A stretch of DNA of 64,000 nucleotides from Dermacoccus abyssi (GTDB taxonomy: Bacteria > Actinomycetota > Actinomycetes > Actinomycetales > Dermatophilaceae), in NCBI RefSeq assembly GCF_034541975.1, contig NZ_JAVYJM010000001.1. One strand, 5' to 3'. The position numbers and the translations under genes were made by a program. The notes under the pieces are model-generated. The model was not told where the DNA came from. It did not search any database and saw only the letters and a program-made list of their open reading frames with translations. This document shows, piece after piece, positions 54,363-63,700 of the stretch (the first letter of the stretch is position 1; every line of letters starts with the position of its first letter).

Positions 54363-55814
54363 ATGCTGGCCGAGGCTGTCTCGCACCTCGAACCGGTCAT
54401 GCCGATGCTGCGCGAACTGGGTGAACGCTTCACGTCGGCGGGCCACGAGATCGCCCTCGTCGGTGGGCCGGTGCGTGACGCTTTCCTCGCGCGCACGTCG
54501 CCCGATCTCGACTTCACGACGTCGGCGCGCCCTGAGGACACCGAGCGCATCGTCGCCGGATGGGCTGACGCCGTGTGGGATCTCGGGCGTGCTTTCGGGA
54601 CGATAGGCGTCCGTAAGGGCGATTTTCAGGTCGAGATCACGACGTACCGCGCCGACGCCTACGACCGCGAGACGCGCAAGCCGGTCGTCGAGTTCGGCGA
54701 CTCGCTCGACGACGACCTCGTGCGTCGCGACTTCACCGTCAACGCGATGGCGCTGCGGCTGCCCGACCTCACCTTCGTCGACCCCTACGGCGGCCTCGCG
54801 GACATGGCGGCACGGAGTCTGCGCACGCCCACGTCGCCGGAGGTCTCGTTCGGTGACGACCCGCTGCGCATGATGCGCGCGGCGCGGTTCAGCTCGCAGC
54901 TGTCGTTCGACATCGCTCCCGAGGCCTTCGCGGCGATGACGGAGATGGCCGGCTCGATCCGCATGATCTCCGCCGAGCGGGTGCGTGACGAGCTCGTGAA
55001 GCTCCTCATGTCGCCGGCGCCGCGGCGCGGGCTGACGGCGCTCGTCGACTCGGGTATCTGCGAGTACGTGCTGCCCGAGGTGCCGGCGCTCGCGTTGGAG
55101 ATCGACGAGCACCACCGTCACAAGGACGTGTACGAGCACTCCCTCACGGTGCTCGAGCAGGCGATGGACCTCGAGGGTCCGCGCGACGTTCCCGGGGTCG
55201 AGGAGGCGGAGGTCGTCGAAGGGCCCGACCTCGTGCTGCGCCTGGCCGCGCTGCTGCACGACATCGGCAAGCCGGACACGCGTCGCTTCGAATCGGGCGG
55301 CGGCGTCAGCTTCCACCACCACGAGCTCGTCGGTGCGAAGCTCGCACGAAAGCGGTTGCGGGAGCTGCGCTTCGACAAGGACACGATCAAGGCTGTGTGC
55401 CGGCTCGTCGAGCTGCACCTGCGCTTCCACGGCTACGGCAACGGGGAGTGGACGGACTCGGCGGTGCGCCGCTACGTCACGGACGCCGGACCGTTGCTCT
55501 CACGCTTGCATCTGCTGACGCGTGCCGATTCGACGACGAGAAACAAGCGCAAGGCAGCTCGCCTGCAGGCCACCTACGACGACCTCGAAGCCCGCATCGA
55601 GCGGTTGAAGGCCGAGGAGGAACTGGCGGCCGTTCGTCCGGAACTCAACGGCAACGAGATCGCCGAGGTGCTCGGCATCAAGCCCGGCCCGGTGCTCGGC
55701 AAGGCCTACCAGTACCTGTTGTCGGTGCGCCTCGACGAGGGAGTCATCGGCAAGGAGGCGGCGGCCGACCGGCTGCGGACGTGGTGGGCCGAGCAGCCTG
55801 AGTCGCAGGGCTGA
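54363..55814 (+). CDS. cca: CCA tRNA nucleotidyltransferase
   Basis: Predicted 483 residues from ATG 54363 (CGGAG five bases upstream); GTG 54288 would add 25 residues not typical of the family. Nucleotidyltransferase motif LVGGPVRDAFLARTSPDLDFTT, then RRDFTVNAMAL, and a C-terminal HD-type domain with LLHDIGKPDTRR and FHHHELVGAKLA. It adds or repairs 3' CCA ends; only one of the three tRNAs here (Ile) encodes CCA. Position beside murJ is standard. Confidence 0.94.
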   Translation: MLAEAVSHLEPVMPMLRELGERFTSAGHEIALVGGPVRDAFLARTSPDLDFTTSARPEDTERIVAGWADAVWDLGRAFGTIGVRKGDFQVEITTYRADAYDRETRKPVVEFGDSLDDDLVRRDFTVNAMALRLPDLTFVDPYGGLADMAARSLRTPTSPEVSFGDDPLRMMRAARFSSQLSFDIAPEAFAAMTEMAGSIRMISAERVRDELVKLLMSPAPRRGLTALVDSGICEYVLPEVPALALEIDEHHRHKDVYEHSLTVLEQAMDLEGPRDVPGVEEAEVVEGPDLVLRLAALLHDIGKPDTRRFESGGGVSFHHHELVGAKLARKRLRELRFDKDTIKAVCRLVELHLRFHGYGNGEWTDSAVRRYVTDAGPLLSRLHLLTRADSTTRNKRKAARLQATYDDLEARIERLKAEEELAAVRPELNGNEIAEVLGIKPGPVLGKAYQYLLSVRLDEGVIGKEAAADRLRTWWAEQPESQG

Positions 55815-55903
55815 AACCGTGTGTTCTTCGGGTGCCGGCCGAGGTCGCGTGCGTAGCGTGATGGCTGCACGTGTCATTTGCTGATGCGAGAGGGAGTGGC
55901 GCG

Positions 55904-56629
55904 ATGACGACGGTTGAGGTGGTCTGGCGCGGGCTGGACGACGAGTCGCGTCTCGACGTCGCGTCGGTCGAGTTCGACGCCGACGGCGGCTTCGTCGCCA
56001 CGGGGCGGCAGTCGACGGAGCGCTACCGCGCCCAGTGGGATCTCGTCGTCGACTCGTCCTGGCGCACGCGCCTGTTCACGGTCGACGTCGAGGGCTACGC
56101 GCCGTCGTCGGCGGCCGAGGATCTCGACGCCCCCGACGAGACCGGTGGCTCGCTCGAGTCGGTGTGGCAGCGCCACCTCAATCTGTGGCGTCGTGACGAA
56201 GGGTCGCGCTCCGTGTGGCGGTGCGAGAGCGGCGAATCCGGTGATGTACCGGGCGATTTCGGCCCGATCGGCATCGCAGATGACGCGCTGGAACTCTTCG
56301 TCGAGGCCCTCGACGTCGATCTCGCGGGGTGCCCGCTGACGAACACGATGCCGATCCGCCGGCTCGGCGTGGACGCGGCCGGGGTCGGGGAGCGTCCGAT
56401 CACGACGGCGTGGGTGTCGTTGCCCGATCTCGCCGTCATCCCGTCGGCGCAGGTGTACTCCTCGGGCCCCGAGGGACTGTCGGACATCGCGTCGGCCCTC
56501 GACGATCGCGTCGTCTCCGTCGTGCACTACCGCTCGGCAACGCGTGAGGTGAGCGTCGACCTCGCCGTCGACGCTCACGGCCTCGTCGTCACCTACCCCG
56601 AACTCGCGGCGCGCATCGACGTCGACTGA
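55904..56629 (+). CDS. Putative glycolipid-binding protein (DUF1089 type)
   Basis: Predicted 241 residues from ATG 55904 (GAGAGGGAG upstream). Family pattern: VVWRGLDDESRLDVASVEF, YRAQWDLVVDSSWRTRLFTVDVEG, TNTMPIRRLGV and the end VDAHGLVVTYPELAARI. The fold is thought to bind glycolipid; no enzymatic role known. Cytoplasmic, monocistronic. Confidence 0.8.
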   Translation: MTTVEVVWRGLDDESRLDVASVEFDADGGFVATGRQSTERYRAQWDLVVDSSWRTRLFTVDVEGYAPSSAAEDLDAPDETGGSLESVWQRHLNLWRRDEGSRSVWRCESGESGDVPGDFGPIGIADDALELFVEALDVDLAGCPLTNTMPIRRLGVDAAGVGERPITTAWVSLPDLAVIPSAQVYSSGPEGLSDIASALDDRVVSVVHYRSATREVSVDLAVDAHGLVVTYPELAARIDVD

Positions 56630-56771
56630 CCCGCTCTCGGTTGCAGCGTGACCACGTCTGAAGCCCGGCCGCTGGCGCGGCCGACGTCTCTCGTGCTCAG
56701 TCCGCCGGCGTCGAGCGTGCGACGGACGCCGTCGGATTCCTCGTCGTAGAGCTCCTCGGGCAACTCGCGGC

Positions 56772-57467
56772 TCACTTCTCCTCGATCTTCACGCTCGTGA
56801 TCGTGTGCTTCTTCACGGGCGTCCCTTCCTGCGAACCGTCCTGGTTGCCGTCGGCCTCGATCTTCTTCACGACGTCCATGCCCTTGCTCACCTGGCCGAA
56901 GAGCGTGTACTGCGGCGGCAGGGCCGTGCCGGAATGACCGGTGACGATGAAGAACTGTGAGCCGCCCGAGTTCGGCTGGCCCGTGTTCGCCATCGCGATC
57001 GAGCCCTCCTTGTACTCGCCCTGCTGCGGGAACTCGTCCTCGATCGTGTAGCCCGGCCCGCCCGTGCCGTCACCCTTCGGGTCGCCGCCCTGCGCCATGA
57101 AGCCGGGGATGACGCGGTGGAAGCTCACGCCGTCGTAGAAGTGGTAGCGGGAGAGGACGACGAAGTTGTTGACGGTCTTCGGTGCCTTCTTCGCATCCAG
57201 CGTGATGACGACGTCGCCGACGTCCGTCGTCATCGTCGCGGTGTAGGTCTTGTTCGCGTCGATGCACATGGGCGGGGCGTCGTCGAAGCTCTGCTTCTTC
57301 TGCGCGGAACCGTCGGCCGGCGGGCACTGCGTCGAGGCATTCGCACTGCCCGAGCCTCCCGAACTCGACGAGCCGGACGACGAGTCGTCCTTGCCGCATC
57401 CGGCGAGAGCGAGCGAACCGGCGAGCAGGCCGAGGGCAACGGTGCGGCGGGGCAGCGAGAGGTTCAT
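56772..57467 (-). CDS. Lipoprotein cyclophilin-type peptidyl-prolyl isomerase
   Basis: Predicted 231 residues. Lipobox LALAGC (Cys near 24) after a signal sequence, a Ser/Gly-rich linker, then cyclophilin motifs FHRVIPGFMAQGGD, MANTGQPNSGGSQFFIV and YTLFGQV. It is an extracytoplasmic, membrane-anchored foldase, in contrast to the cytoplasmic one at 14739. Confidence 0.94.
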   Translation of the reverse strand: MNLSLPRRTVALGLLAGSLALAGCGKDDSSSGSSSSGGSGSANASTQCPPADGSAQKKQSFDDAPPMCIDANKTYTATMTTDVGDVVITLDAKKAPKTVNNFVVLSRYHFYDGVSFHRVIPGFMAQGGDPKGDGTGGPGYTIEDEFPQQGEYKEGSIAMANTGQPNSGGSQFFIVTGHSGTALPPQYTLFGQVSKGMDVVKKIEADGNQDGSQEGTPVKKHTITSVKIEEK

Positions 57468-57543
57468 GCTGCGCAGGGTACTTCGCCGACGCGCGCGGGT
57501 GCCGAGAACTGCTGGCGCGACGACGTGTCGGGGCGGTCGCCGA

Positions 57544-58491
57544 TCAGTCGACCGTCACGAGGTGCAGCAGCAGGCCCGCATGACGCTCCGTCGCACGCCG
57601 CGCTTCCCGCAGCACGGCCAAGGGGTCGTTCGGATCGTCGTTCGTTTCGGCCGACGACACGACCGACAGGCCGACCATCTCCATGCCGCGCTCGCGGGCC
57701 GCAAGGGCACCCAGCACGGTCGACATCCCGACGCAGTCCGCCCCGGCGTTGCGCAGCATCTTCACCTCGGACGGGGTCTGATACTGCGGCCCGGGCACGA
57801 ACGCGAAGCACGCGTCACGCAGAGACGGCTCGTGCTCACGGGCGAGTTCGGCAAGGTTCTGCGACCACATGCCGCGCAGATCCGCGAACTTCGCCGAGCC
57901 GACGAGCGGCGTCGCGAACGTTGGGTTGAGGTGGTCACGAATGATGAGCACGGTGCCGGGGGCGATGTCGTCGCGCAGCGAGCCGCAGTCACTCGTGAAC
58001 ACGACACGCTCGGCGTTGAGTGCCGCCGCAACCCGAATGGGGTGGACGACGGCGTGCACCCCGTACCCGTCGTAGAGGTGCGCTCGCCCGGTCTGGACGA
58101 GGACGTGGCGCACATCGCCGGCCACGTCGTCGGGATCGTCCGAACCGATCCGCACGAGGAGAAGTTCGGCACGGTTGTCCTCAGCCGCGGGCTCGACGAA
58201 GCCCGGCACGGACGGCGCATCGGCGCGCCACAGCACCTCGACCGACGTCTCTGCGTCGATGTTTCCCGTGAAACCGTCGGCGTCGCTTTCCTCAGCAGCG
58301 GACGACCCCGTGAGCGCGTCCAGGGCTCCGCGCCATCCCGTGCCGAGGATGAGGAGAGCGTCGACGTATTCGACGCCGGAGGCGGCCCGAATGTAGGCGG
58401 CGGCCGAGTCGGCCAGCGTCATCGCGGCGTTGAACTCCGCGGCCGCGTCGGTGGGCCAAGAGGGCAATCCGTGGGTCTGGCTCTGCGTCAT
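57544..58491 (-). CDS. Purine-nucleoside phosphorylase
   Basis: Predicted 315 residues. Trimeric PNP features: LLILGTGWRGALDAL, VLVQTGRAHLYDGYGVHAVVHPIRVAAALNAERVVFTSDCGSL, RDHLNPT, FVPGPQYQTPSEVKMLRNAGADCVGMSTVLGALAARERGMEM. It cleaves purine nucleosides with phosphate. About 35 residues (near 65-95) are inserted compared with common PNPs, and this insertion contains the parS-like site at 58260. Confidence 0.92.
   Translation of the reverse strand: MTQSQTHGLPSWPTDAAAEFNAAMTLADSAAAYIRAASGVEYVDALLILGTGWRGALDALTGSSAAEESDADGFTGNIDAETSVEVLWRADAPSVPGFVEPAAEDNRAELLLVRIGSDDPDDVAGDVRHVLVQTGRAHLYDGYGVHAVVHPIRVAAALNAERVVFTSDCGSLRDDIAPGTVLIIRDHLNPTFATPLVGSAKFADLRGMWSQNLAELAREHEPSLRDACFAFVPGPQYQTPSEVKMLRNAGADCVGMSTVLGALAARERGMEMVGLSVVSSAETNDDPNDPLAVLREARRATERHAGLLLHLVTVD
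58260..58275. promoter_or_regulatory. parS-like site inside the PNP gene
   Basis: TGTTTCCCGTGAAACC, two mismatches, in the insertion of the encoded protein. Confidence 0.65.
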
Positions 58492-58546
58492 GTCTTCAAC
58501 GTAACGCGGCAGCGTGCGCACAGGAGGACTCCCCGGCGGACTCCGG

Positions 58547-58565
58547 ATGTATCGAACCGAGACAT
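58547..58565. promoter_or_regulatory. Operator-like palindrome upstream of the sugar-binding lipoprotein
   Basis: ATGTATCGAACCGAGACAT, an imperfect palindrome sharing ATGTATCGA with the perfect one at 60052; 70 bp before the start codon. Confidence 0.6.
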
Positions 58566-58635
58566 TGCGTGGTGCACAATGGACGGCGATACCTCTGGCC
58601 GCACATGTGTTCGGCCTGTTCTGGAAGGAACGCCC

Positions 58636-59616
58636 ATGCGTAAGTCCCTGTCGATGGCGGCCGTCGCCGTCCTCGCCACGTCGCTCACCGCCTGCAGTGC
58701 GACGGGTGGCCGCAAGGCCGAGGAGCAGGCGTCGATGAACGCCGGCAAGGCCACGACGCCGCGCATGACGGTTGCGCTCATCACGCACTCCGGCCCGGGC
58801 GACACGTTCTGGGACATCGTCCGCAAGGGCGCCGAGGACGCGGCGGCCAAGGACAACGTCAAGCTCGAGTACACGGCCGACCCCGACGGCCCGAAGCAGG
58901 CGAACCTCGTGCAGCAGGCCATCGACAAGAAGGTCGACGGCATCGCCGTCACCCTGTCGAAGCCTGACGCGATGAAGAGCGCCGTCGACGCCGCCCGCAA
59001 GGCCGGCATTCCGGTCGTCGCCCTCAACGGTGGTCTCGACGACTGGAAGAAGATGGGCGTCGAGAGCTACTACGGCCAGGACGAGAAGATCGCCGGTGAG
59101 GCCGCGGGCGACAAGCTCAAGTCCGGTGGCGCGAAGAAGGTTCTGTGCGTCATCCACGAGCAGGGCAACGTCGGCCACACCGACCGCTGCGCCGGTGTGA
59201 AGAGCAAGTTCGCGCAGACGGAGAACTTCTACGTCAACGGCAAGGACATGCCGAGCGTGCAGAGCGCCATCACGAGCAAGCTGCAGCAGGACAAGACGAT
59301 CGACTCCGTGCTCGCCCTCGGTGGCCCGTACGCGATGACGGCGACGAAGTCGGTCAAGGAATCCGGTTCGAAGGCCAAGGTGTTCACGTTCGACACCTCG
59401 AGCGAGGTCATCGGCGCGATCAAGAACGGCTCCGTGCAGTGGGCCGTCGACCAGCAGCCGTACCTCCAGGGTTACCTCGCCGTCGACTCGCTGTGGCTGC
59501 GCAAGAACAACGGCAACATCGTCGGTGGTGGCCAGCCGGTGCTCACCGGCCCCGCGTTCATCGACAAGAACAACGTGGCCGACGTGGAGAAGTACGCCAA
59601 GAGCGGTCGCCGCTGA
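58636..59616 (+). CDS. Sugar ABC transporter substrate-binding lipoprotein
   Basis: Predicted 326 residues. Lipobox SLTACS (Cys20) follows a signal peptide. The periplasmic-binding fold type I (ribose/inositol class) shows TVALITHSGPGDTFWDIVRKGAEDAA, VDGIAVTLSKPDAM and GIPVVALNGG. It catches a sugar or polyol for the permease and ATPase encoded at 60140-62208. The exact ligand is not readable. ATG preceded by GGAAGGAA. Confidence 0.92.
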   Translation: MRKSLSMAAVAVLATSLTACSATGGRKAEEQASMNAGKATTPRMTVALITHSGPGDTFWDIVRKGAEDAAAKDNVKLEYTADPDGPKQANLVQQAIDKKVDGIAVTLSKPDAMKSAVDAARKAGIPVVALNGGLDDWKKMGVESYYGQDEKIAGEAAGDKLKSGGAKKVLCVIHEQGNVGHTDRCAGVKSKFAQTENFYVNGKDMPSVQSAITSKLQQDKTIDSVLALGGPYAMTATKSVKESGSKAKVFTFDTSSEVIGAIKNGSVQWAVDQQPYLQGYLAVDSLWLRKNNGNIVGGGQPVLTGPAFIDKNNVADVEKYAKSGRR

Positions 59617-59641
59617 TCCTCACCCGGACGCATCACGCCTG

Positions 59642-59683
59642 ACGATGCCCGCCGCACCTCACGTCGAGGGCGGCGGGCATCGT
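59642..59683 (+). terminator. Terminator after the sugar-binding gene
   Basis: Perfect 13-bp stem ACGATGCCCGCCG / CGGCGGGCATCGT. Confidence 0.75.
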
Positions 59684-59798
59684 CGTGGGTGAGGTTCGAC
59701 GGGTTCGACGTCTCGCCTGCGCCTTGGGGTGTGACGCGTCCACAGTTACTCGTCGGTGGGACGCGCGGGTAACCGATCGGCTCTGCGACGATGCCAGC

Positions 59799-60017
59799 AT
59801 GGCCGCCCAACACATCGCCTCCGACCTCGTCGCCAACGTTCACTCCGTCGCGGTGCGCGTCGGGCAGAAGGTCGAGGCCGGTGAGGAGCTCGTGCTCCTC
59901 GAGTCGATGAAGATGGAGATCCCGGTCGTGCCCGAGGAACCCGGCACGGTCGTCGAGATCCGCGTGGAGCCCGGTGACGTCGTGCAGGAAGGTGACGTGC
60001 TCGTCGTCCTGCAGTGA
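59799..60017 (+). CDS. Biotin/lipoyl-type carrier protein
   Basis: Predicted 72 residues, a single biotinyl domain. The modified Lys lies in ESMKMEIP (about residue 35), with the flanking beta-strands VRVGQKVEAGEELVLL and VRVEPGDVVQEGDVLVVL. It would carry CO2 for an acyl-CoA carboxylase. No carboxylase gene is nearby; the gene stands alone between two transporter units. Confidence 0.88.
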   Translation: MAAQHIASDLVANVHSVAVRVGQKVEAGEELVLLESMKMEIPVVPEEPGTVVEIRVEPGDVVQEGDVLVVLQ

Positions 60018-60051
60018 CACCGGCCGGGAGGCCGACCCGCTGACGACGAAA

Positions 60052-60068
60052 TGTATCGAGTCGATACA
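60052..60068. promoter_or_regulatory. Perfect 17-bp operator palindrome upstream of the sugar permease
   Basis: TGTATCGA-G-TCGATACA, 72 bp before the permease start. Similar to the site at 58547, so both transporter units are probably controlled by one regulator, perhaps of LacI or GntR type, not encoded in view. Confidence 0.75.
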
Positions 60069-60139
60069 CGCGTGACCTACGATGAAGGACGGCGAGGGCG
60101 CCCCTTCGCCATGCCCGCACATCGGAAAGGGAGTTCCGC

Positions 60140-61188
<1,049 letters not shown>

Positions 61189-61192
<4 letters not shown>

Positions 61193-62208
61193 TCCGCATC
61201 AAGACGGGGCAGCCCGAGAAGCCCGGCAAGGGTGGAGCCGCCGGCGAGCACGCCGAGCTACCCGGAAGTCTGCCGGTCGACGGCACCGACGCGACGAAGC
61301 ACGACGCCGTTTCACGTGAAACTGCCGAGACGCCCGCGGAGCGTGAGAAAGCGCTGATCGACTCGACGCCGGCTGGCCGGGCGACGAGCGACGACGTCGC
61401 CGATCCCGACGCGCTCGTGCAGCTCCTCGACGTCGGCAAGGCGTACGGGAACGTCGACGCACTGCGCGGCGTCGACCTCACCGTCCGCCCGGGCGAAGTG
61501 ACGTGCGTGCTCGGCGACAACGGGGCCGGCAAGTCGACGCTCATCAAGATCATGTCGGGCCTGCACGACTACACGTCGGGCACGATGCTCGTGGCCGGCG
61601 ACGAGCGGCACTTCAGCTCGCCGCGCCAGTCGCTGGCGTCGGGTATCGCAACGGTGTACCAGGACCTGGCGCTCGCTCCGCTGCAGTCGGTGTGGCGCAA
61701 CTTCTTCCTCGGCAACGAGCTGACGCGCGGCCCGTTCGGCGTGCTCGACATCAAGAAGATGAAGGCCATCTGCGGCGAAGAGCTGACGAAGATGGGCATC
61801 GTCATCCCCGACCTCGACCGTCCGGTCGGCGGCCTCTCGGGTGGTCAGAAGCAGTGCATCGCCATTGCGCGTGCCATCTACTTCGGCGCCAAGGTCATCA
61901 TCCTCGACGAGCCGACGGCGGCGCTCGGCGTCAAGCAGTCCGGCGTTGTGCTCAAGTACATCCAGGCGGCGCGCGACGCGGGCCTGGGCGTCGTCCTCAT
62001 CACGCACAACCCGCACCACGCCTACCTCGTGGGCAACCACTTCGTCGTGCTCAAGCTCGGCCGTGTGGCGCTCGACGCGTCGAAGGACGAGGTCAGCCTC
62101 GACGAGCTGACCGCCCAGATGGCCGGCGTCTCCGAACTCGAGGCACTCGAGCACGAACTGCGCAAGGACGACGTCACGGTGAGCACCTCCCCACTCGACG
62201 TCGACTGA
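61189..62208 (+). CDS. Sugar ABC transporter ATP-binding protein
   Basis: Predicted 339 residues. One ABC domain (about 78-300): Walker A GDNGAGKST, signature LSGGQKQCIAIARA, Walker B VIILDEPTAALG. Ribose-type ATPases usually have two ABC domains, so this one is a half-length form that would work as homodimer. The first 75 residues are a hydrophilic extension with a parS-like site encoding VSRET. Confidence 0.93.
61308..61323. promoter_or_regulatory. parS-like site inside the ABC ATPase gene
   Basis: CGTTTCACGTGAAACT; inner 14 bp perfect. The outermost clear site on the right. Confidence 0.82.
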
Positions 62209-62221
62209 CGCCCCACACCGA

Positions 62222-62255
62222 AGTGCCCCGGATCGCTCGGCGATTCCGGGGCACT
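62222..62255. terminator. Terminator between ABC ATPase and TerD unit
   Basis: Stem AGTGCCCCGGA / TCCGGGGCACT between convergent genes. Confidence 0.75.
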
Positions 62256-62276
62256 CGTGCGTTCAGGCCGCCGGCG

Positions 62277-63149
62277 TCAGCGCAGCACGTGCGAGTGGGC
62301 GAGGACGAAGTTGCGCTCGTCGTAGCCGTACGCGCCCGCAACGGCCGAGAGGATGCCCGAGAGCGGGTCGTGCTCGTGGCGGATGACGACGAACTCGTCC
62401 ACCCGCGTCAGGGTCAGCCGCGGCCAGACGCCGAGGCTCGTGCCGCCGTCGATGGGGATGATGACCTGCGTCGAGCCGTTGCTCACGCGCAGTTCCGAGG
62501 CGGGCACAGGCATCGTGCCCTGTGTGCCCGTGGCGATGAGGACGCGGTTCATCGGCTGCGTGAGGTCGATCGTCAGGGTGTTGGCTCGGGCCGCCACGGT
62601 TGAACCGTCCTGCAGCGCCAGCAGGTCGAACCCACGCTGACGCACGCGCCACTCGACCGTGAGGTAGCCGATCCCCGACGCCAACCGGTCGAGCGCCACG
62701 ACGCGGTGCAGCTTCACCGTGCGCCCACCAACGACGCTGATGCCCTGTGGCGGCCGCGACGGTCGACGGCGCGCAGGTACGACATCGACACTCTTGCGTC
62801 CAGTGTTGTCCCGGGGCGCAGCCACTGAGCTGCTCGACGCAGGGGATGGCTCGCTGCCGCCCCACGACCCACCGAGGCTCTGCGTGGGCGCCGCGCTCGG
62901 TGCCTCTGCCTCGATCTCACCCGTCTCGACGCGCTCGCCCTGCTGACTGTCGGACAGATGCACCGGGCTCGGCTCCGCGCTGATGACGCGCAACCACGCG
63001 CCGTCAGGGTTGCCGAGCTGTGCGTCGGGGACGTCGCTCGGACGCGCGGACGCCTCGGGCGCCTGCGGAGGCACGGGGGCGGGCTGGGGCGACGGCGCGT
63101 GACGCGCCGCGTCACCCGAGTTGTAGCCAGGAGGGGGCTGCAGCGTCAC
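62277..63149 (-). CDS. Uncharacterised protein coupled to a TerD gene
   Basis: Predicted 290 residues from GTG 63149, which overlaps the TerD stop (GTGA). The first 150 residues are Pro/Ser/Ala-rich and disordered; the C-terminal 130 form a probable beta-rich domain (TVKLHRVVALDRL, YLTVEWRVR, LTIDLTQPMNRVLIATG, WPRLTLTRVDEFVVIRHE). No catalytic motif recognised. Its neighbours suggest a role in the tellurite/stress-type Ter system. Confidence 0.7.
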   Translation of the reverse strand: MTLQPPPGYNSGDAARHAPSPQPAPVPPQAPEASARPSDVPDAQLGNPDGAWLRVISAEPSPVHLSDSQQGERVETGEIEAEAPSAAPTQSLGGSWGGSEPSPASSSSVAAPRDNTGRKSVDVVPARRRPSRPPQGISVVGGRTVKLHRVVALDRLASGIGYLTVEWRVRQRGFDLLALQDGSTVAARANTLTIDLTQPMNRVLIATGTQGTMPVPASELRVSNGSTQVIIPIDGGTSLGVWPRLTLTRVDEFVVIRHEHDPLSGILSAVAGAYGYDERNFVLAHSHVLR

Positions 63150-63700
63150 AGCCGGCTCCCCGCCTGCTGCAGCGCGCCGTCGAGCCCGGCCTCGAAACCA
63201 CGCGCGGAGACGTTGACGCGCCACCCGTCACCGTCTCGTACGACCTCGGCGACGGCGGCCGCCGTCACCGGACCGATGGCGCGCGCCAGGTTGTCCGTGC
63301 GCGCGATCTCGCGGCCGGACGCGTCGTCACGGAACGTGATCGACAGGTCGCTCACCTCGTCGAGGGTGCGCTTCGACGCGTTGGCTCGCGGGTGGACGAA
63401 CGCAAGCACGACGACGCGCTCGACGTCCGCCGGCGCCGCGGCGAGGTCGACCTCGACCACGCCGTTCGACGCTCCGAGCCGCGTCGTCTCGTCCGGCGTG
63501 GCCGGCTGGTTCGAGTGGACGACGTGCTCGCGGCTCTCGACGCGGTCGCGCACGAGCGGCATGGCGGCCAGCCCGATGCGCTCCGACAGCGCCGTCTCGG
63601 TACCCGTGTTCCAGCGCACGTCGATCGACAGCACGCGCACACCCGCGTCAGGCCCGAGCGGGAGGCCGTCTCCGGGAGCCAGATTCGTCGTGTCAGCCAT
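63146..63700 (-). CDS. TerD-family stress protein
   Basis: Predicted 184 residues. TerD-like pattern: NLAPGDGLPL, VVHSNQPATPDETTRL, VEVDLAAAPADVERVVVLAFVHP, LSITFRDDASGREIAR and the end DGWRVNVSARGFEAGLDGAL. The Ca-binding acidic residues are only partly kept. TerD proteins are linked to tellurite, phage and oxidative stress responses. ATG 63700; overlaps the next gene on both sides. Confidence 0.78.
   Translation of the reverse strand: MADTTNLAPGDGLPLGPDAGVRVLSIDVRWNTGTETALSERIGLAAMPLVRDRVESREHVVHSNQPATPDETTRLGASNGVVEVDLAAAPADVERVVVLAFVHPRANASKRTLDEVSDLSITFRDDASGREIARTDNLARAIGPVTAAAVAEVVRDGDGWRVNVSARGFEAGLDGALQQAGSRL

Noticed and set aside
56626..56775. Small minus-strand ORF overlapping the lipoprotein cyclophilin stop by GTGA
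   Set aside because: Translational overlap is suggestive, but it overlaps the 3' end of the convergent glycolipid-binding gene, and no family or composition signal supports it.
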